64,000 nt of DNA from Coriaria nepalensis (lineage: Eukaryota; Streptophyta; Magnoliopsida; Cucurbitales; Coriariaceae), in contig CP114492.1 of the NCBI GenBank assembly GCA_027186245.1, forward strand, positions 7,018,501 to 7,082,500, in the 5' to 3' direction. The stretch's first letter is position 1, and every line of letters begins with the position of its first letter. The notes beneath the pieces are model-generated. The model did no database searches, was not told the origin of the DNA, and saw only the letters and a list, made by a program, of their open reading frames with translations. The position numbers were made by a program, and so were the translations under genes. This document shows, piece after piece, positions 26,763 through 38,500 of the stretch.

Positions 26763-28106
26763 ATGGAGACAGAGTCATCGGAAGGAGAAGAAGATATGAA
26801 GCTTACACGAGGTAATCGAGTGCTAATGGTGGATGATGACCTTAGGGAAATGGGGAAGAAGGCTGCTTGGAGTGTAAGCTCCTGCAAGCCTGGTAATGGC
26901 GTCTTTGCTCTAAGAGATGATACCCTCGAAAGGTATTGGCAGTAATTCCCTCCCTTTCACTCTCTCTCTCTTAAGGCTACTTTCGCTTGCTTTCAGATCA
27001 GATGTCGCACAGCCTCATTTGGTAAACATTCAGTTCCAGAAAAAAGTTAAGCTGCAAGTATGTATGGTTTGCACTTATTTTGGATGCAATGAATTATGCC
27101 CTTAGCCTTAGGCCATTAATTTACTCTTAGCTAGTTGTCGTATTAGCTAGTATGTATGGCGTATTAGCTAGTTGCCATTATTTTGGATGCAAGTATGTAT
27201 GGCGTATTAGCTAGTTGTCGTCTATGTGGATATCGAGGTCGATGAAAGCTATACACTGAGTGAGATATCAATTCGTGCTGGGGATGGATTCCACAACCTA
27301 AAGGTAACTCTTGATTTTCTTAAATTTCTTTATAGTACTTGAACGAGGACAAGCTTGACATATTCTGTACATTTTCCACTTCTCTGTTCTGTCTCTTTGG
27401 CTTTGACTTGCCCTGGAAAATATGTTTAGGAAATAAAGACAGTGAAGCTTGTTCAGCCAACTGGGTGGGTTTATCTATCCTTGTATGGTACTGATCCCAG
27501 GTAAGCAAGCAGCACTAATCATCTTTATTTATTGGATTTTCTGGTTTTTGTCTGCTTAGTTTCTGTTGGGCAACAATTTGAACTCCAATACTTCTTCCAT
27601 CTTTGCATTTTTCTTCAAACTTATTTCATGCTAAGATGTCTGCATACAGGAAATTCAGGAATACAAGGGTTTATATGGTCCATATGATCAATAACAAATT
27701 AAGAGTCAATTGATTGAAGATCGTTTTCTAAGAGTAGGATCCTTTATACAAGCACATGCTTAACAAAACTAAAGTACAATCAGAAGAAAATCCAATAGAC
27801 TTTCTAATAATAAGTTTGTCTTCCTAAATTCTTGTCTTCAGGGAAACTCTTGTGAACACTTTCATGTTACAAATTGCTGTCTTGGCTAATCATCTGAATG
27901 GGAGGGATGCTCATGTCCGCCAGATCAAAGTTTACAGCCTCGACCGTCAGTCTTCTCATCTTACTTTCTTTGTCATTAACTACTTATACCCTTTTTTTTC
28001 CTTCCTGCTAATTATCATTAAAATTCTTCGTTGCAGGAATCTGATTCCTTATAAACCATTTCAGTTTACCTGAAACAAGTTTATCACATACGCTATGATT
28101 AGATGA
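26763..28106 (+). pseudogene. APC10: APC10/DOC1 (anaphase-promoting complex subunit 10), 3' end broken
   Basis: Exons 26763-26941, 26997-27057, 27211-27303, 27430-27500, 27842-27945 and 28037 onward join in correct phase and give the DOC domain of APC10. Recognisable parts are [49 protein letters not shown] and [21 protein letters not shown]10 helps the APC/C ubiquitin ligase bind destruction-box substrates and docks through a C-terminal Ile-Arg tail. Here one base is missing near 27937 (TACAGCCTCGACC where the family has a Gly-Pro-Arg-Pro stretch). As read, the protein stops at 28044 after 171 residues. The old frame resumes at 28037 ([11 protein letters not shown]), hits TGA at 28071-28073, and then still reads NKFITYAMIR and a stop at 28106. 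So the Ile-Arg tail survives as a fossil. Exon 3 also departs from the conserved sequence ([13 protein letters not shown]). A recent pseudogene is most likely; a sequencing error could explain the deletion, but hardly both lesions. Confidence 0.8.
27129..27215 (+). repeat. Imperfect 80-bp duplication at the exon-3 acceptor of APC10
   Basis: The acceptor-proximal word TTAGCTAGTTGTCGT occurs at 27127 and again at 27207, 80 bp apart, with intermediate partial copies of GTATGGCGTATTAGCTAGTTG at about 27155 and 27198. The upstream copy duplicates the splice acceptor and the first few bases of exon 3. Confidence 0.7.
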
Positions 28107-28622
28107 GTAATTGGTTATAGAATGAAGAGACCCTTTTTTAATGCCAAGTTCAGTTCATTCCTATAACTTGAGCTGGAAGTCATAAGTGTGAAGTAGTTTC
28201 TGATAGGATCCGGTCTAGATAATTACGAATGGGACTAAACTTTATTCTTCAATAATCGAAACAATCAAAAGAATATAGATTGGTCTACGTTTCGAGAGAT
28301 AGACCATCTCTTCTTAAGAATTCCTACTCTCCAAAATTCTCAATGCCCTAATCCTAATCAAGAATTGCTAATTAACCTACTAATCACTAATTACTAAAAT
28401 AGCCCTCACTAATAGTAATAATAATTATAACATAATAATAACGATTATATTAGGTTTTATTCCGCCTAACATAAGTCTTAATAATCGAGGGTCTTAACAG
28501 TTTCCTTCCAAATATGAAAACACAATGTTTAAATCATGCGCATATGGATTCGGAGTCCGTAAAATCTAACTTATATTACACACTTCTATACTACAATGTG
28601 AAGTTTCCAATATAGGCTGGAA
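28107..28622. other. Spacer between APC10-like gene and RCC1 gene
   Basis: AT-rich convergent spacer. The stretch 28200-28490 (GATAGGATCC...TAATAATCGAGG) has the look of an old LTR fragment, but I could not define ends, so no element is called. Confidence 0.4.
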
Positions 28623-31600
28623 TCAATCAGCAACCAGAACTAGATTATGATCAAATCCAGACACAGCTTGTACAACATTTAGCCCTTCTAAGCTATCAAG
28701 CCAACATGGCTCAACTTCATCGCACGAACTTCCTAACCCTAGTCTTCCATTCTTACCGGAACCCCAAACCCATACTTCCCCTTTTGATGTCAAAACAATC
28801 GAATGTGCTCTCCCTCCAGATACTGAGACTGGGATTTCTCCATCATCCAATCCTTCCACTTCAAGTGGGGTCTGCTCTGGTCCTTCTCGCCCAAGCTGCC
28901 ACATCTTGTTCCATCCCCATGAAACAACCCTTTTTGAACCTTCAATGATACTATTATCGGATCCATCTTGGCAAATCGCCAAAGAATGACCAAGCCCTGC
29001 TGCTATAGAGACAGGACAGAAGCTGATGTCAAGTGGTAATAATCCCAAATCTTGGTTAACTCTCCCCAATTGGCTGTATACACTGCTCCCACAACTTAAG
29101 AGTTTCCCATCACCTGAAAATTGAACGATTGCAAGAATATTTACATTTATATGCCCATAGGGTCGTGAAAGATGGATGGATAGTTAATTATTACTTACGG
29201 CAAAGAACTAAGGAATGGTCAAGCCCGCAAGCAATGTCTATGACCTCTACACCGTTGACCTCTTCCACTAAACGAGGCTCCCAGATTATGGGCATGTTTC
29301 CCTCCTTTTCAATTCCTTCTTGAACCATCTTCTCTGCAACTTCTAGAGTTGATTGTGAGTTTTTTTTAAATCCATCTGCAGTTGAAGAATCCAATGGAGA
29401 TATTGCCAAAGCTGCTCCAACCCTTCCTATCCTACCATCAGCATGATAGCCCCACCCGAACAATTTTCCGTCTTCACTACGTGCAAGGGCATGTCCCCAG
29501 CCAAAGGAAACCTGTCAAATGAATGTGGAGTTAAGTCAATTCTCATCATATAATCCAGGATGGTTCCATTTCTCTCTCTCTTTTTTGGGTACAAGTCTCT
29601 GTGACAAACCTTAACTATCTTTTCTCCTGCAAGTGCATCAACCCGGGAAGGCAATAGGGACTCAGTGAGTTCTTTTCCAAGACCAAGCTGCCCCCTCTTA
29701 GACTTTCCCCAAACCCATAAAGAGCCATCGTCACCAATGGCAGCAGAAATGACGCCAGATGCAAATGCATTACAAACTTGTATTTGATCCAAGCCTATTA
29801 CTCTCTTTGGCTCATTCCAAGAATCTCTAAAAATCAAAGCATAGCAATCAAAACTATATCTTTCTTGAGAAAAAAAAAAATCAATTGGAATATGTATATA
29901 GAAAGAGGGATTTCAGAGAGGACTTTATTTGAGTTTCTAAGTCATGTCACTATTATTTGGGGACTCTGAGTTTCTTGAGTCTCTCATTCAGTCAGGGTTG
30001 AAATACTGACAGATTCAGAAATTACAGTTTCTTACAAGAATATTTGTGAAAACAGAAATTAAAATGGACACAAAGAGACTTCTGGAATGAGCAGGACCTG
30101 AAGGTGTTGGAAGCTTAAAGCATAATTGTCAAAGGCTTAGGTGATGAACTAAAAGAACAAGAAGCACCAGTTGAGTAAGCTATGTGGCATTAGAGAGGGA
30201 AGCTATGCTCGAATAGCTAAAAGATGTTGCAAGTTAGAGGCTACAGTTAGTCACAGGGCGTAGTAATTGATGGGATAATGGTTTAGCAGTTATTAAATTA
30301 TTTCAGTTTTATTGTTGGTTAAATAGTTAGAAGCTAAGAAGATTGGAAGTCAGATCAATCAGTCAGTTTTTATAACGATAATTGATATTGGAGAATTTGG
30401 GAAGAGCTACAATAATTACCTCCATAAGTTCCAGAGTATTTGAGAAAGTTTGAATCATTTATCTCCACTGTGTATAATGCTAATGGAGATGGTGCCTTCT
30501 GCTTAAATAAGTGATCTTTATTCAAACTCTCATCATGCATTTTCAATGAAAATTTCAAATTAGACTTCTGAGATTTGATCTGTGGACGACCCTATTGTCA
30601 GGAAATCTGATCCTCCAAAGTGGGATAAGGATTTCAATTTCATCAAGTTCCTGAAAACCAGAAACTTCAGTTAGTTTCCCAAGCAGGGTCCAAGTATTGG
30701 ACTGTTTTCAACGGATGCACAAGGACAACCTTTTGAAAGATATTGTTCTCCATTCTTGAAAGTTATAAACATCATATTTGAGTCTTTGACCAATCAGATC
30801 TTCCTTAAGGACCCTCGGAAAAGCGGGTGCAACCGAATTTAGTTTGAAGGATGGTCAAAGTGAGAGAGAGTACCAATCAAATGAACAAGAAAGTGCTTAA
30901 TACCTGAAAGAAGCCTAAATGCTATATAGATCAATAAGATAAGCTGAAGTTGATGAGAAGAGGTTTTTCAGAGGGGCAGGGACAAGTAGCACAAGAGACA
31001 ACTCTTCAGCAAGTCTAAGAGACTACAAAGAAGAAAACTTCGGTAAAATTTTAGAAAAGATTTCGAAACTACAGTTCGAACGGAAACTTCCGTTTGGGTC
31101 CCTCAATTTGTTTGTAACTTAAGCAGTAGTAAGCATTTAAGTAGCTCATGAGTTGAATTGTGTCGATCATGTTGCGTGAGAGAAAATTGGAAATAATTAA
31201 GCTCCATAAACAACGGCATTGTGAAACCGGAACAGACTATAATGTGATCGGAGAAAAATAAGAGTTGTGAAATACCTAGGGGAAGGAAGACCACGGCCGA
31301 GCTGAGCTTCATTGTCTCTGCCCCAAGCCCAGACCTTCCCTTCCGAATCGACGGCGAGGGAGTGGTAGTGTCCGGCAGAGACGCTATCAATATTGAAGGG
31401 AAGAAACGGCACCGCCGTCGGCTCGTAAGCGTCGCCACCGATTCCCGTTAGAGAAGTCGGCAATCCTAGAGCCCCATGGCTGCCATCCCCAAAGCTCATC
31501 ACCTTCGCATTCTTTCTGCTGCTGCTCATCCATCTTCTTCCATTACCGATGATCCAACTCGCCCTCGTATTCACCCCGTTCGAGAATATTCGTTTTCCCG

Positions 31601-31628
31601 CCCTCATCATCTTCATCACCATCTCCAT
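28623..31628 (-). CDS. RCC1-repeat (beta-propeller) protein, possibly organellar
   Basis: Four exons on the minus strand, 31628-31276, 29826-29610, 29511-29199 and 29113-28623, join in phases 2, 0 and 1 to give 457 residues. At least six RCC1 repeats are visible, with blades of the type SFGDGSHGALGL, VWAWGRDNEAQLGRG, LWVWGKSKRGQLGLG, LFGWGYHADGRIG, VSWGWNKMWQLG and VWVWGSGKNGRLGLG, and the intervening AGHYHSLA/CGLDHSLVL strands. They should form one seven-bladed propeller. The N-terminal 35 residues are Arg/Lys/Met-rich without acidic residues after position 2, as in mitochondrial presequences. An internal Met at residue 34 (MSSSRKNAK) is the alternative start for a cytosolic form. Plant relatives include UVR8 and RUG3. 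I think the closest is AT1G27060, of unknown function, but I cannot confirm it. UVR8's Trp-rich photoreceptor motifs (GWRHT) are not seen. The first intron is long (1449 bp). Confidence 0.88.
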
Positions 31629-31903
31629 CTATCGTCTGTCGAGCTCAATTGATTTCCAGCTGATGTTTCTGGGCCTTGGAGAATCACTCTGTTTCAGCCC
31701 AGTGAGAATGAAGCCCAACCGGCCCAAGTGGGAGAAAATAAGAGAGAGAGTATGCGCCATAACGATAACGGCATAAACGACCTCCACCACAGTAGTAAGA
31801 TCACTTCGTTTTCATATATTATAGAATTATAAATTAATTTAATAAAATTTTATGTAAAATCTCAGTGGGACATTAAAGCAAACAGATTCCAATCAAAAAG
31901 GCG
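31629..31903. promoter_or_regulatory. Shared bidirectional promoter region
   Basis: Only 275 bp separate the start codon of the RCC1 gene (minus) from that of the epimerase-like gene (plus). The two leaders and promoters must share this DNA. No TATA of good quality is seen on the minus side; AT-rich TATA-like words occur near 31816-31840 for the plus gene. Confidence 0.45.
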
Positions 31904-32585
31904 ATGGCGATGATTTCTATGACATTTTCGCAACCATCAGCTCTAACTTCTCCGAGTCTTCTTCGCCGAGCAAATCGGTGAGTTTTTCTACTTCCTCGAG
32001 AAAGATTACAGAAGAGTTTTCGATTTTCGAATTTCTTGTTCAACTTACTGATTTCTCCATGATTTTTGTTTAATCCGCGTGAGAACTGAGTTAAATCTGT
32101 CGGAAAATCTGATAACTGCAGCTCACGTCGATCTTCAGGAACAGATATTCAGGCATGGCGTTTGCGAGTGTGAGTAAGGAAGCGGCTACGTTGGGAGTGA
32201 AAGTGACTGAAGGTGAAGGTAATTTGCCCAAGGTTGTGCTCACTTCTTCTAATGGTAGGTGAGTGACATTCAAAAAATGAAGAACATTTCAATTTCCTGC
32301 TTGATCTGATTTCTGTGTGACTGAAGTTGAGGCGCTTTAGATCATTCTGTATACTATTATACTACTTTGGAATTTGTGGAAATTGTCTGCACCTTTCTAT
32401 GAAGGAAAGAAGTTTGAATTCAGTGCTAGATTATTGATTGAAATTGTGCTGGTGTAGAATATAGATGAAGATAATTGTGGCTGAAATTGTTGTTGGTTTG
32501 CAGTGAGGCTGATATATATTTATTTGGAGGATGTGTGACATCTTGGAGAGTTGCAGATGGGAAGGATCTATTGTTTGAAGGCTAG
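31904..32585 (+). pseudogene. 5' fragment of a glucose-6-phosphate 1-epimerase-like gene
   Basis: Exons 31904-31977, 32139-32258 and 32504-32585 join in frame to give only 91 residues, where the family has about 300. The start (MAMISMTFSQPSALTSPSLL) is Ser/Arg-rich like a plastid transit peptide. It is followed by GMAFASVSKEAATLGVKVTE, GEGNLPKVVLTS and the first beta-strands of the galactose-mutarotase fold, EADIYLFGGCVTSWRVADGK then DLLF. This is the layout of Arabidopsis AT5G66530 (recalled, not checked). Sequence identity to the family stops after GKDLLFEG. The TAG that ends the frame is part of the adjacent tandem array, whose first base is about 32581. All catalytic residues, which lie further on, are missing, so it cannot be an active epimerase. 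Splice sites are intact, and it may still be transcribed from the shared promoter. Confidence 0.8.
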
Positions 32586-35500
32586 ACTCATTAAGCTCAA
32601 TGGGTCATGACTATCATTTTATTTTAATTATTCTGAGAGTTATACTTGGTGTACTATATACTGTTGGAAATTTCTAGAAATCAAGTTTCATATGCCATTA
32701 GCCATTTATAATTTCATCATCAGTCGAAAAAGTTATAGTGAAATAAGTGGAGTATGTGCATCATATAATTCAAATTTCATTCATCTTATCTCAATTACTA
32801 TAAAAAATTTACTTATCTTAAGAAAATGTGACATGCATGTATAGAAAGTTCTGGAAGTCTAGTTTTAACTTGAAATTGGTTGTTTGCAATTTCGACATCA
32901 TATGAAAATGTGATTTAAAATTTAAGGAATAATGGTCATGTACCCATTGAGCTAAACGGGTATGAATGGTAAACCGATTAAGCTCAATCGATCAATAAGA
33001 TTATCATCTTGTTTTAATAATTCCAAAAGTTCTACTTGCAGTTATGAGACATGCTATATACAATTGAAAAACTTTGAAAATCTAATTTTATATGCAATTG
33101 GTCATTTGTATTTTCAACATCAGAGGCAAACACTATAGTGTAATAAGTGAAGCATGTGTATCACATCATAATTAAAATTCCATTTATCTTGTCTCAACCA
33201 CTATAAGAGATCTCAAGAAAATGTGTTATTGAAATCTCTAGAAGTTTTGTTTCATATGCAAAACAAAAAAAGGTCAATTACGTATGAAACTAAACTTCCA
33301 CCTTTATATACATCTATAGCACATTTTCTTAAGATCAGTAAATCTCTCATCGTGATTGAGACAAGATGAATGAAATTTTATTTATGATATTGATGCACAT
33401 ACTCCAGTTATTACATTATAACTTTTTTTATTTGATGTCAAAAAGGCCAATTGCATCTGAAAATCGACTTCCAGAGCTTTTAAATGGTATATGACACGTC
33501 TCATAACTAAGTAGAACTCTCAAATCATTAAAACAATAGGATAATATTATTAACCCATTAGGCTTAATGGGTCTAGTATAAAAACTCGTTGAGCTCAACG
33601 GGTTCATGACTATTGCCCATTAAATTTGCAATAACATTTTCCTCTTGAGGTTGAAATTGCAAACATTCAATTGTATATGAAACTAGGCTTCTAGAGTTTT
33701 CTAATGGTATATAGTGCATCTCATAACTCCAAGTAAAACTTTCAAAATTATTATAACAAGATGATAGTCTTAATGATAAGTTGAGTTCAATGGGTCTAGC
33801 ATTCAAACTCGTTGCAATGAGTGCACAATCATTATCTATTAAATTTATAATAACTTTTACGTCTTATGTCGAAATTGCAAATGGTCAATTACATATGAAA
33901 GTAGACTTCCAGAACTTTATACACATGTATAAAAAATTTTCTTGAGATTAGTAAATCCATCGTAATGATTGAGATAAGATGAATAAAATTTGAATTATAT
34001 TATTGATGCACATACTACACTTATTCTACTATAACGTTTTTATGTGATTTTGAAATTGAAAACGGTCAATTGCATATGCAACTAGACTTTTAAAGCTTTT
34101 GCATATGCAACTAGACTTTTAAAACTTTCCAATAGTATATAGCACGTCTTATAACTTCAAGTAGAACTCTCAGAATCATTAAAACAAGATGATAGTTTTG
34201 TTGGCCCATTAAGCACAACGTGTTTAGTATTTAAACTCGCTGAGCTCAACATGTTCATGATCATTGTCCATTAAATTTATAATCACTTTTTCATCTTATG
34301 TCAAAATTACAAACAACTAATTGTATATGAAATTAGACTTCCAGAGCTTTATACGCATGTATGACATATTTTCTTGAGATTAACAAATCTCTCATAGTAA
34401 TTGAGACATAATGAATGAAATTATAATTATGATGTTCGTGCACATGCTCCACTTATTACACTATAACTATTTCATCTGATCGAAATTACAAATCACTACA
34501 TATGAAACTAGACTTATAGAGATTTTCAGTGGTATATAACATGTCTCATAACTTTAAGTACAACTCTCAGAATCATTAAAATAAGATGATAGTCTTATTG
34601 ACCGGTTGAGCTCAACGGGTCTAACATTCAATCCGTTGAGCTCAACGTGTGCACAACCATTGTCCATTAAATTTGCAATAATATTTTCATCTGATTAGTA
34701 AATCTCTCATAGTGATTGAGACAAGATGAATAAAATTTGAATGATGGTATGATGCACATGCTCCACTTATTTTATTATAACATTTTTATTTTATGTCGAA
34801 ATTGAAAATGGCCAATTTCATATGACAGTAGACTTTCTGAGCTTCCTAATACTTTATAAAATATCTCATAACTCAAAGTAGAATGCTCAAAATCATTAAA
34901 ATAAGATGATAGTCTTATTAACCGGTTGAGCTCAACGGGTCTAGCATTTAAACCCATTGAGCTTAATGGGTGCATAACCATTGTCAATATTTGAAATAAC
35001 TTTTTCATCTGATGTGAAAATTACAAACGGTCAATTACATATGAACTCGACTTCTAGAGCTTTATACACATGTATCACATATTTTCTTGAGATTAATAAA
35101 TCTCTCTTAATAATTGAGACAAGATGAACAAAATTTGAATTATAGTATTAATGCCCATACTACACTTATTATACTACAACGTTTTCATATGATGTTGAAT
35201 TGTAAATTGCCAATTGGATATGAAACAATGTTTTCAGAACTTTCTAATAGTATATAACACGTCTCATAAATCTAAATAGAACTCGCAGAATTATTAAAAT
35301 AAGATGATAGTTTTGTTGACCCGTTAAGCTCAACATTTAAACCTATTGAGCTCAACATGTCTATGACCATCTTTCATTAAATTTGCAATAACTTTTTCAT
35401 CTTACGTCAAAATTACAAACGGTCAATTGTATATGAAATTAGACTTCCAAATCTTTCTATGCATGTATGACACACTTTCTTGAGATTAGTAAATTTCTCA

Positions 35501-38500
35501 TAGTGATAGAGACAATATGAATACAATTATAATTATGATGTTGATGTTAATGCACATGCTTCATTTATTACACTATATTTTTTTTCATCTGTTGTCGAAA
35601 TTGCAAACCATTGCATATGAAACTAGATTTTTAGAACTTTCTAATATTAGTATATAGCATGTCCAATAACTCTAAAATCATTAAAAAAAAGATGATAGTA
35701 TTATTGACCCGTTGAAACCCATTGAGCTCAACGGTGCATGACTATTATCAATTAAATTTGTAATAACTTTTGCATTTGGTGTCAAAATTGCAAATGTCCA
35801 ATTACATATAAAACTAGACTTCCAGTGATTTATACCTATATAACACACATTTTCTTAAGTTTAGTAAATATGTCATAGTGATTAAAACAATATGAATAAA
35901 ATTTGAATTATGGTATTGATGCACATGCTCCACTTCTTCTACTATAACTTTTTAATCTGATGTCGAAATTATAAACGACCACTTACAAATGAAAGTAGAC
36001 TTTCAAAGCTTTCCAATGTTATGTAACACATCTCTTAACTCTAAGAATAAATCTCGGAATCATTAAAATAAAATGATATAATTGTTGACACGTTGAGCTC
36101 AACGGGTCTAGCATTCTAACCTATTGAGTTCAACAAGTCCATGATCATTGTCCATCACATTTGTAACTTTTTTTCATCTTATATCAAAATTACAAACGAC
36201 TAATTGTATATGAAATTAAACTTCTAGATCTTTCTACACATGTATGAAATATTTTCTTGAGATCAGTAAACTCTCATAGTGACTAAGACAAGATAAATGA
36301 AATTATAATTATGACGTTGATGCACATGATCAACTTATTATACTATAATTTTTTCATTTGATATCGAAATTGCATATGAAACTAGACTTCCAAATCCAAT
36401 GGTATATAATACGTCTTATAACTCTAAGTAAAACTATCATAATTATTAAAATAGTATAATAGTCATGTTGACATGTTGAGCTCAACGGGTCTAGCATTCA
36501 AATTCGTGGAGCTCAATAGGTCCATGACCAATGTCCATCAAATTTGTAATTACTTTTTCATCTGATGTTAAAGTTGAAAATAGCCAATTTCGTATGAAAT
36601 TAGAATTCCACAGATTTCTACACATGTATGACAAAGTTTCTTGAGATTAGTAAAACTCTCATAGTTATTTAGATAAGATGAATGAAATTTTAATTATGAT
36701 ATTGATGCACATACTCTACTTTTCAATATAATTTTTTCATCTAATGTCAAAATTGCAAACAGTTATTTGCATATAAAACTAGAGTTTCAGGTCTATTAAT
36801 ATATAACACGTCTCATAACTCTAAGTAGAACTCTCAAAATCATTAAAATAAGATGATAGTTTTGTTGACCTGTTAAGCTCGATGAGTCAAGCATTCAAAC
36901 CCTAACGGGTTCATGAACATTTTCCATTAAATTTGAAAGAATGTTTTCATCTGATGTTGAAATTACTAACGGCCAAATGTATATGAAACTAGACTTCCGG
37001 ATTTTATACACATGTGTAGCATAATTTCTTGAGATTTGAAAATCTCTCATAGTTATTGAGTCAAGATGAATGAAATTTTAATTATGATATTATGCATATG
37101 CCTCACTGATTCCATTTTAACTTTTTCATCTGATAATCGAAATTCTAAACGGTCAATTACATATTAAACTAGACATCGATGGATTTCTAATGGTATATAG
37201 CATATGTCATAAATCCAATTAGCACTCTAGAAATCATTAAAATAAGATGATAGTATTATTGACCCGTTGAGCTCAACTAATTTATCATATAAACATGTTG
37301 GGCTCAACGGGTTAATGACCATTATTCGTTAAATTCGCAACAACTTTTTTATTTGATATCAAATTGCAAACGACTAAATGCATAGAAACTAGATTTCCAG
37401 AACTTTCTACATATGCATGACACAGTTTTTTGAGATTAGTAAATCTCTCATAGTGATTGAGACAAGATAAATGAAATTTTAATGTTGATGCATATGCTCC
37501 ACTTATTATGCTATAACTTTTTCATCTGAGTCGAAATTACAAATGGGCAATTGCATATGAAACTAGACTTCTAGATCCAACAGTATATAGCACGTCTCAT
37601 AAGTTCAATTAGAACTCTCAGAATAATTAAAAAAAATATATAGTCTTATTGACCCGTTGAGCACGGTGGGTCCATGAACATTGTCCATTAAATTTCAAAT
37701 AAAAATTTCATTTATTGTTGAAATTGCAAACGACCAATTATATATGAAAGTGGACTTTCAGAGATTTCTACACATATATGGCACAATTTCTTGAAATTAG
37801 TAAATCTCTTATAGTTATTAAGACAAGATGATAAATTTTTTTTATTATGATGTTGATCTACATACTTCACTTATTCCACTATAAATTTTTGATCTCATGT
37901 TGAAATTACAATCAACAAATTGCATATGAAACTAGACTTTCAGATATTTATATATATGTATGGCACAATTTCTTGAGATTAGTGAATCTTTTATTGTGAT
38001 TGAAACAAGATGAATGAAATTTTAATTATGATGTTGATCTACATGCTTCACTTATTTCACTATAACTTTTTCATCTAATGTCCAAACTGCAAATGGTCAA
38101 TTTCATATTAAACTAGACTTCTAGAGCTATTCAATGGTATATATTACATCTCATAACTCCAATTAGAATTCTCGAAATCATTAATATGATAGTCTTATTA
38201 ACTCGTAAAGCTCAACTAGTGTAGCATATAAACCCATTGAGCTCAATGGGTCCATGAATATTATCCATTAAATTCGCAATAATGTTTTTATATGATATTG
38301 AAATTGTAAATGATTAATTGCATATGAAATTAGACTTCCTAAGCTTTCTACACATGTATGGCATAGTTTCTTGAGATTTGTAAATCTCTCATGGTGATTG
38401 AGACAAGATAAATGTCATTCTAATTATGACCTTGATGCATATGCCTTATTCTTCCATTATAACGTTTTGATCTAATGTCCAAATTGCAAACGGTCAATTA

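Noticed and set aside
28200..28490. Possible LTR fragment between APC10 and RCC1
   Set aside because: No TG...CA ends, target duplication or primer-binding site could be found.
29840..31270. Possible gene or element inside RCC1 intron 1
   Set aside because: No coding frame of note or terminal repeats were seen, and the flanking exons join in phase across it.
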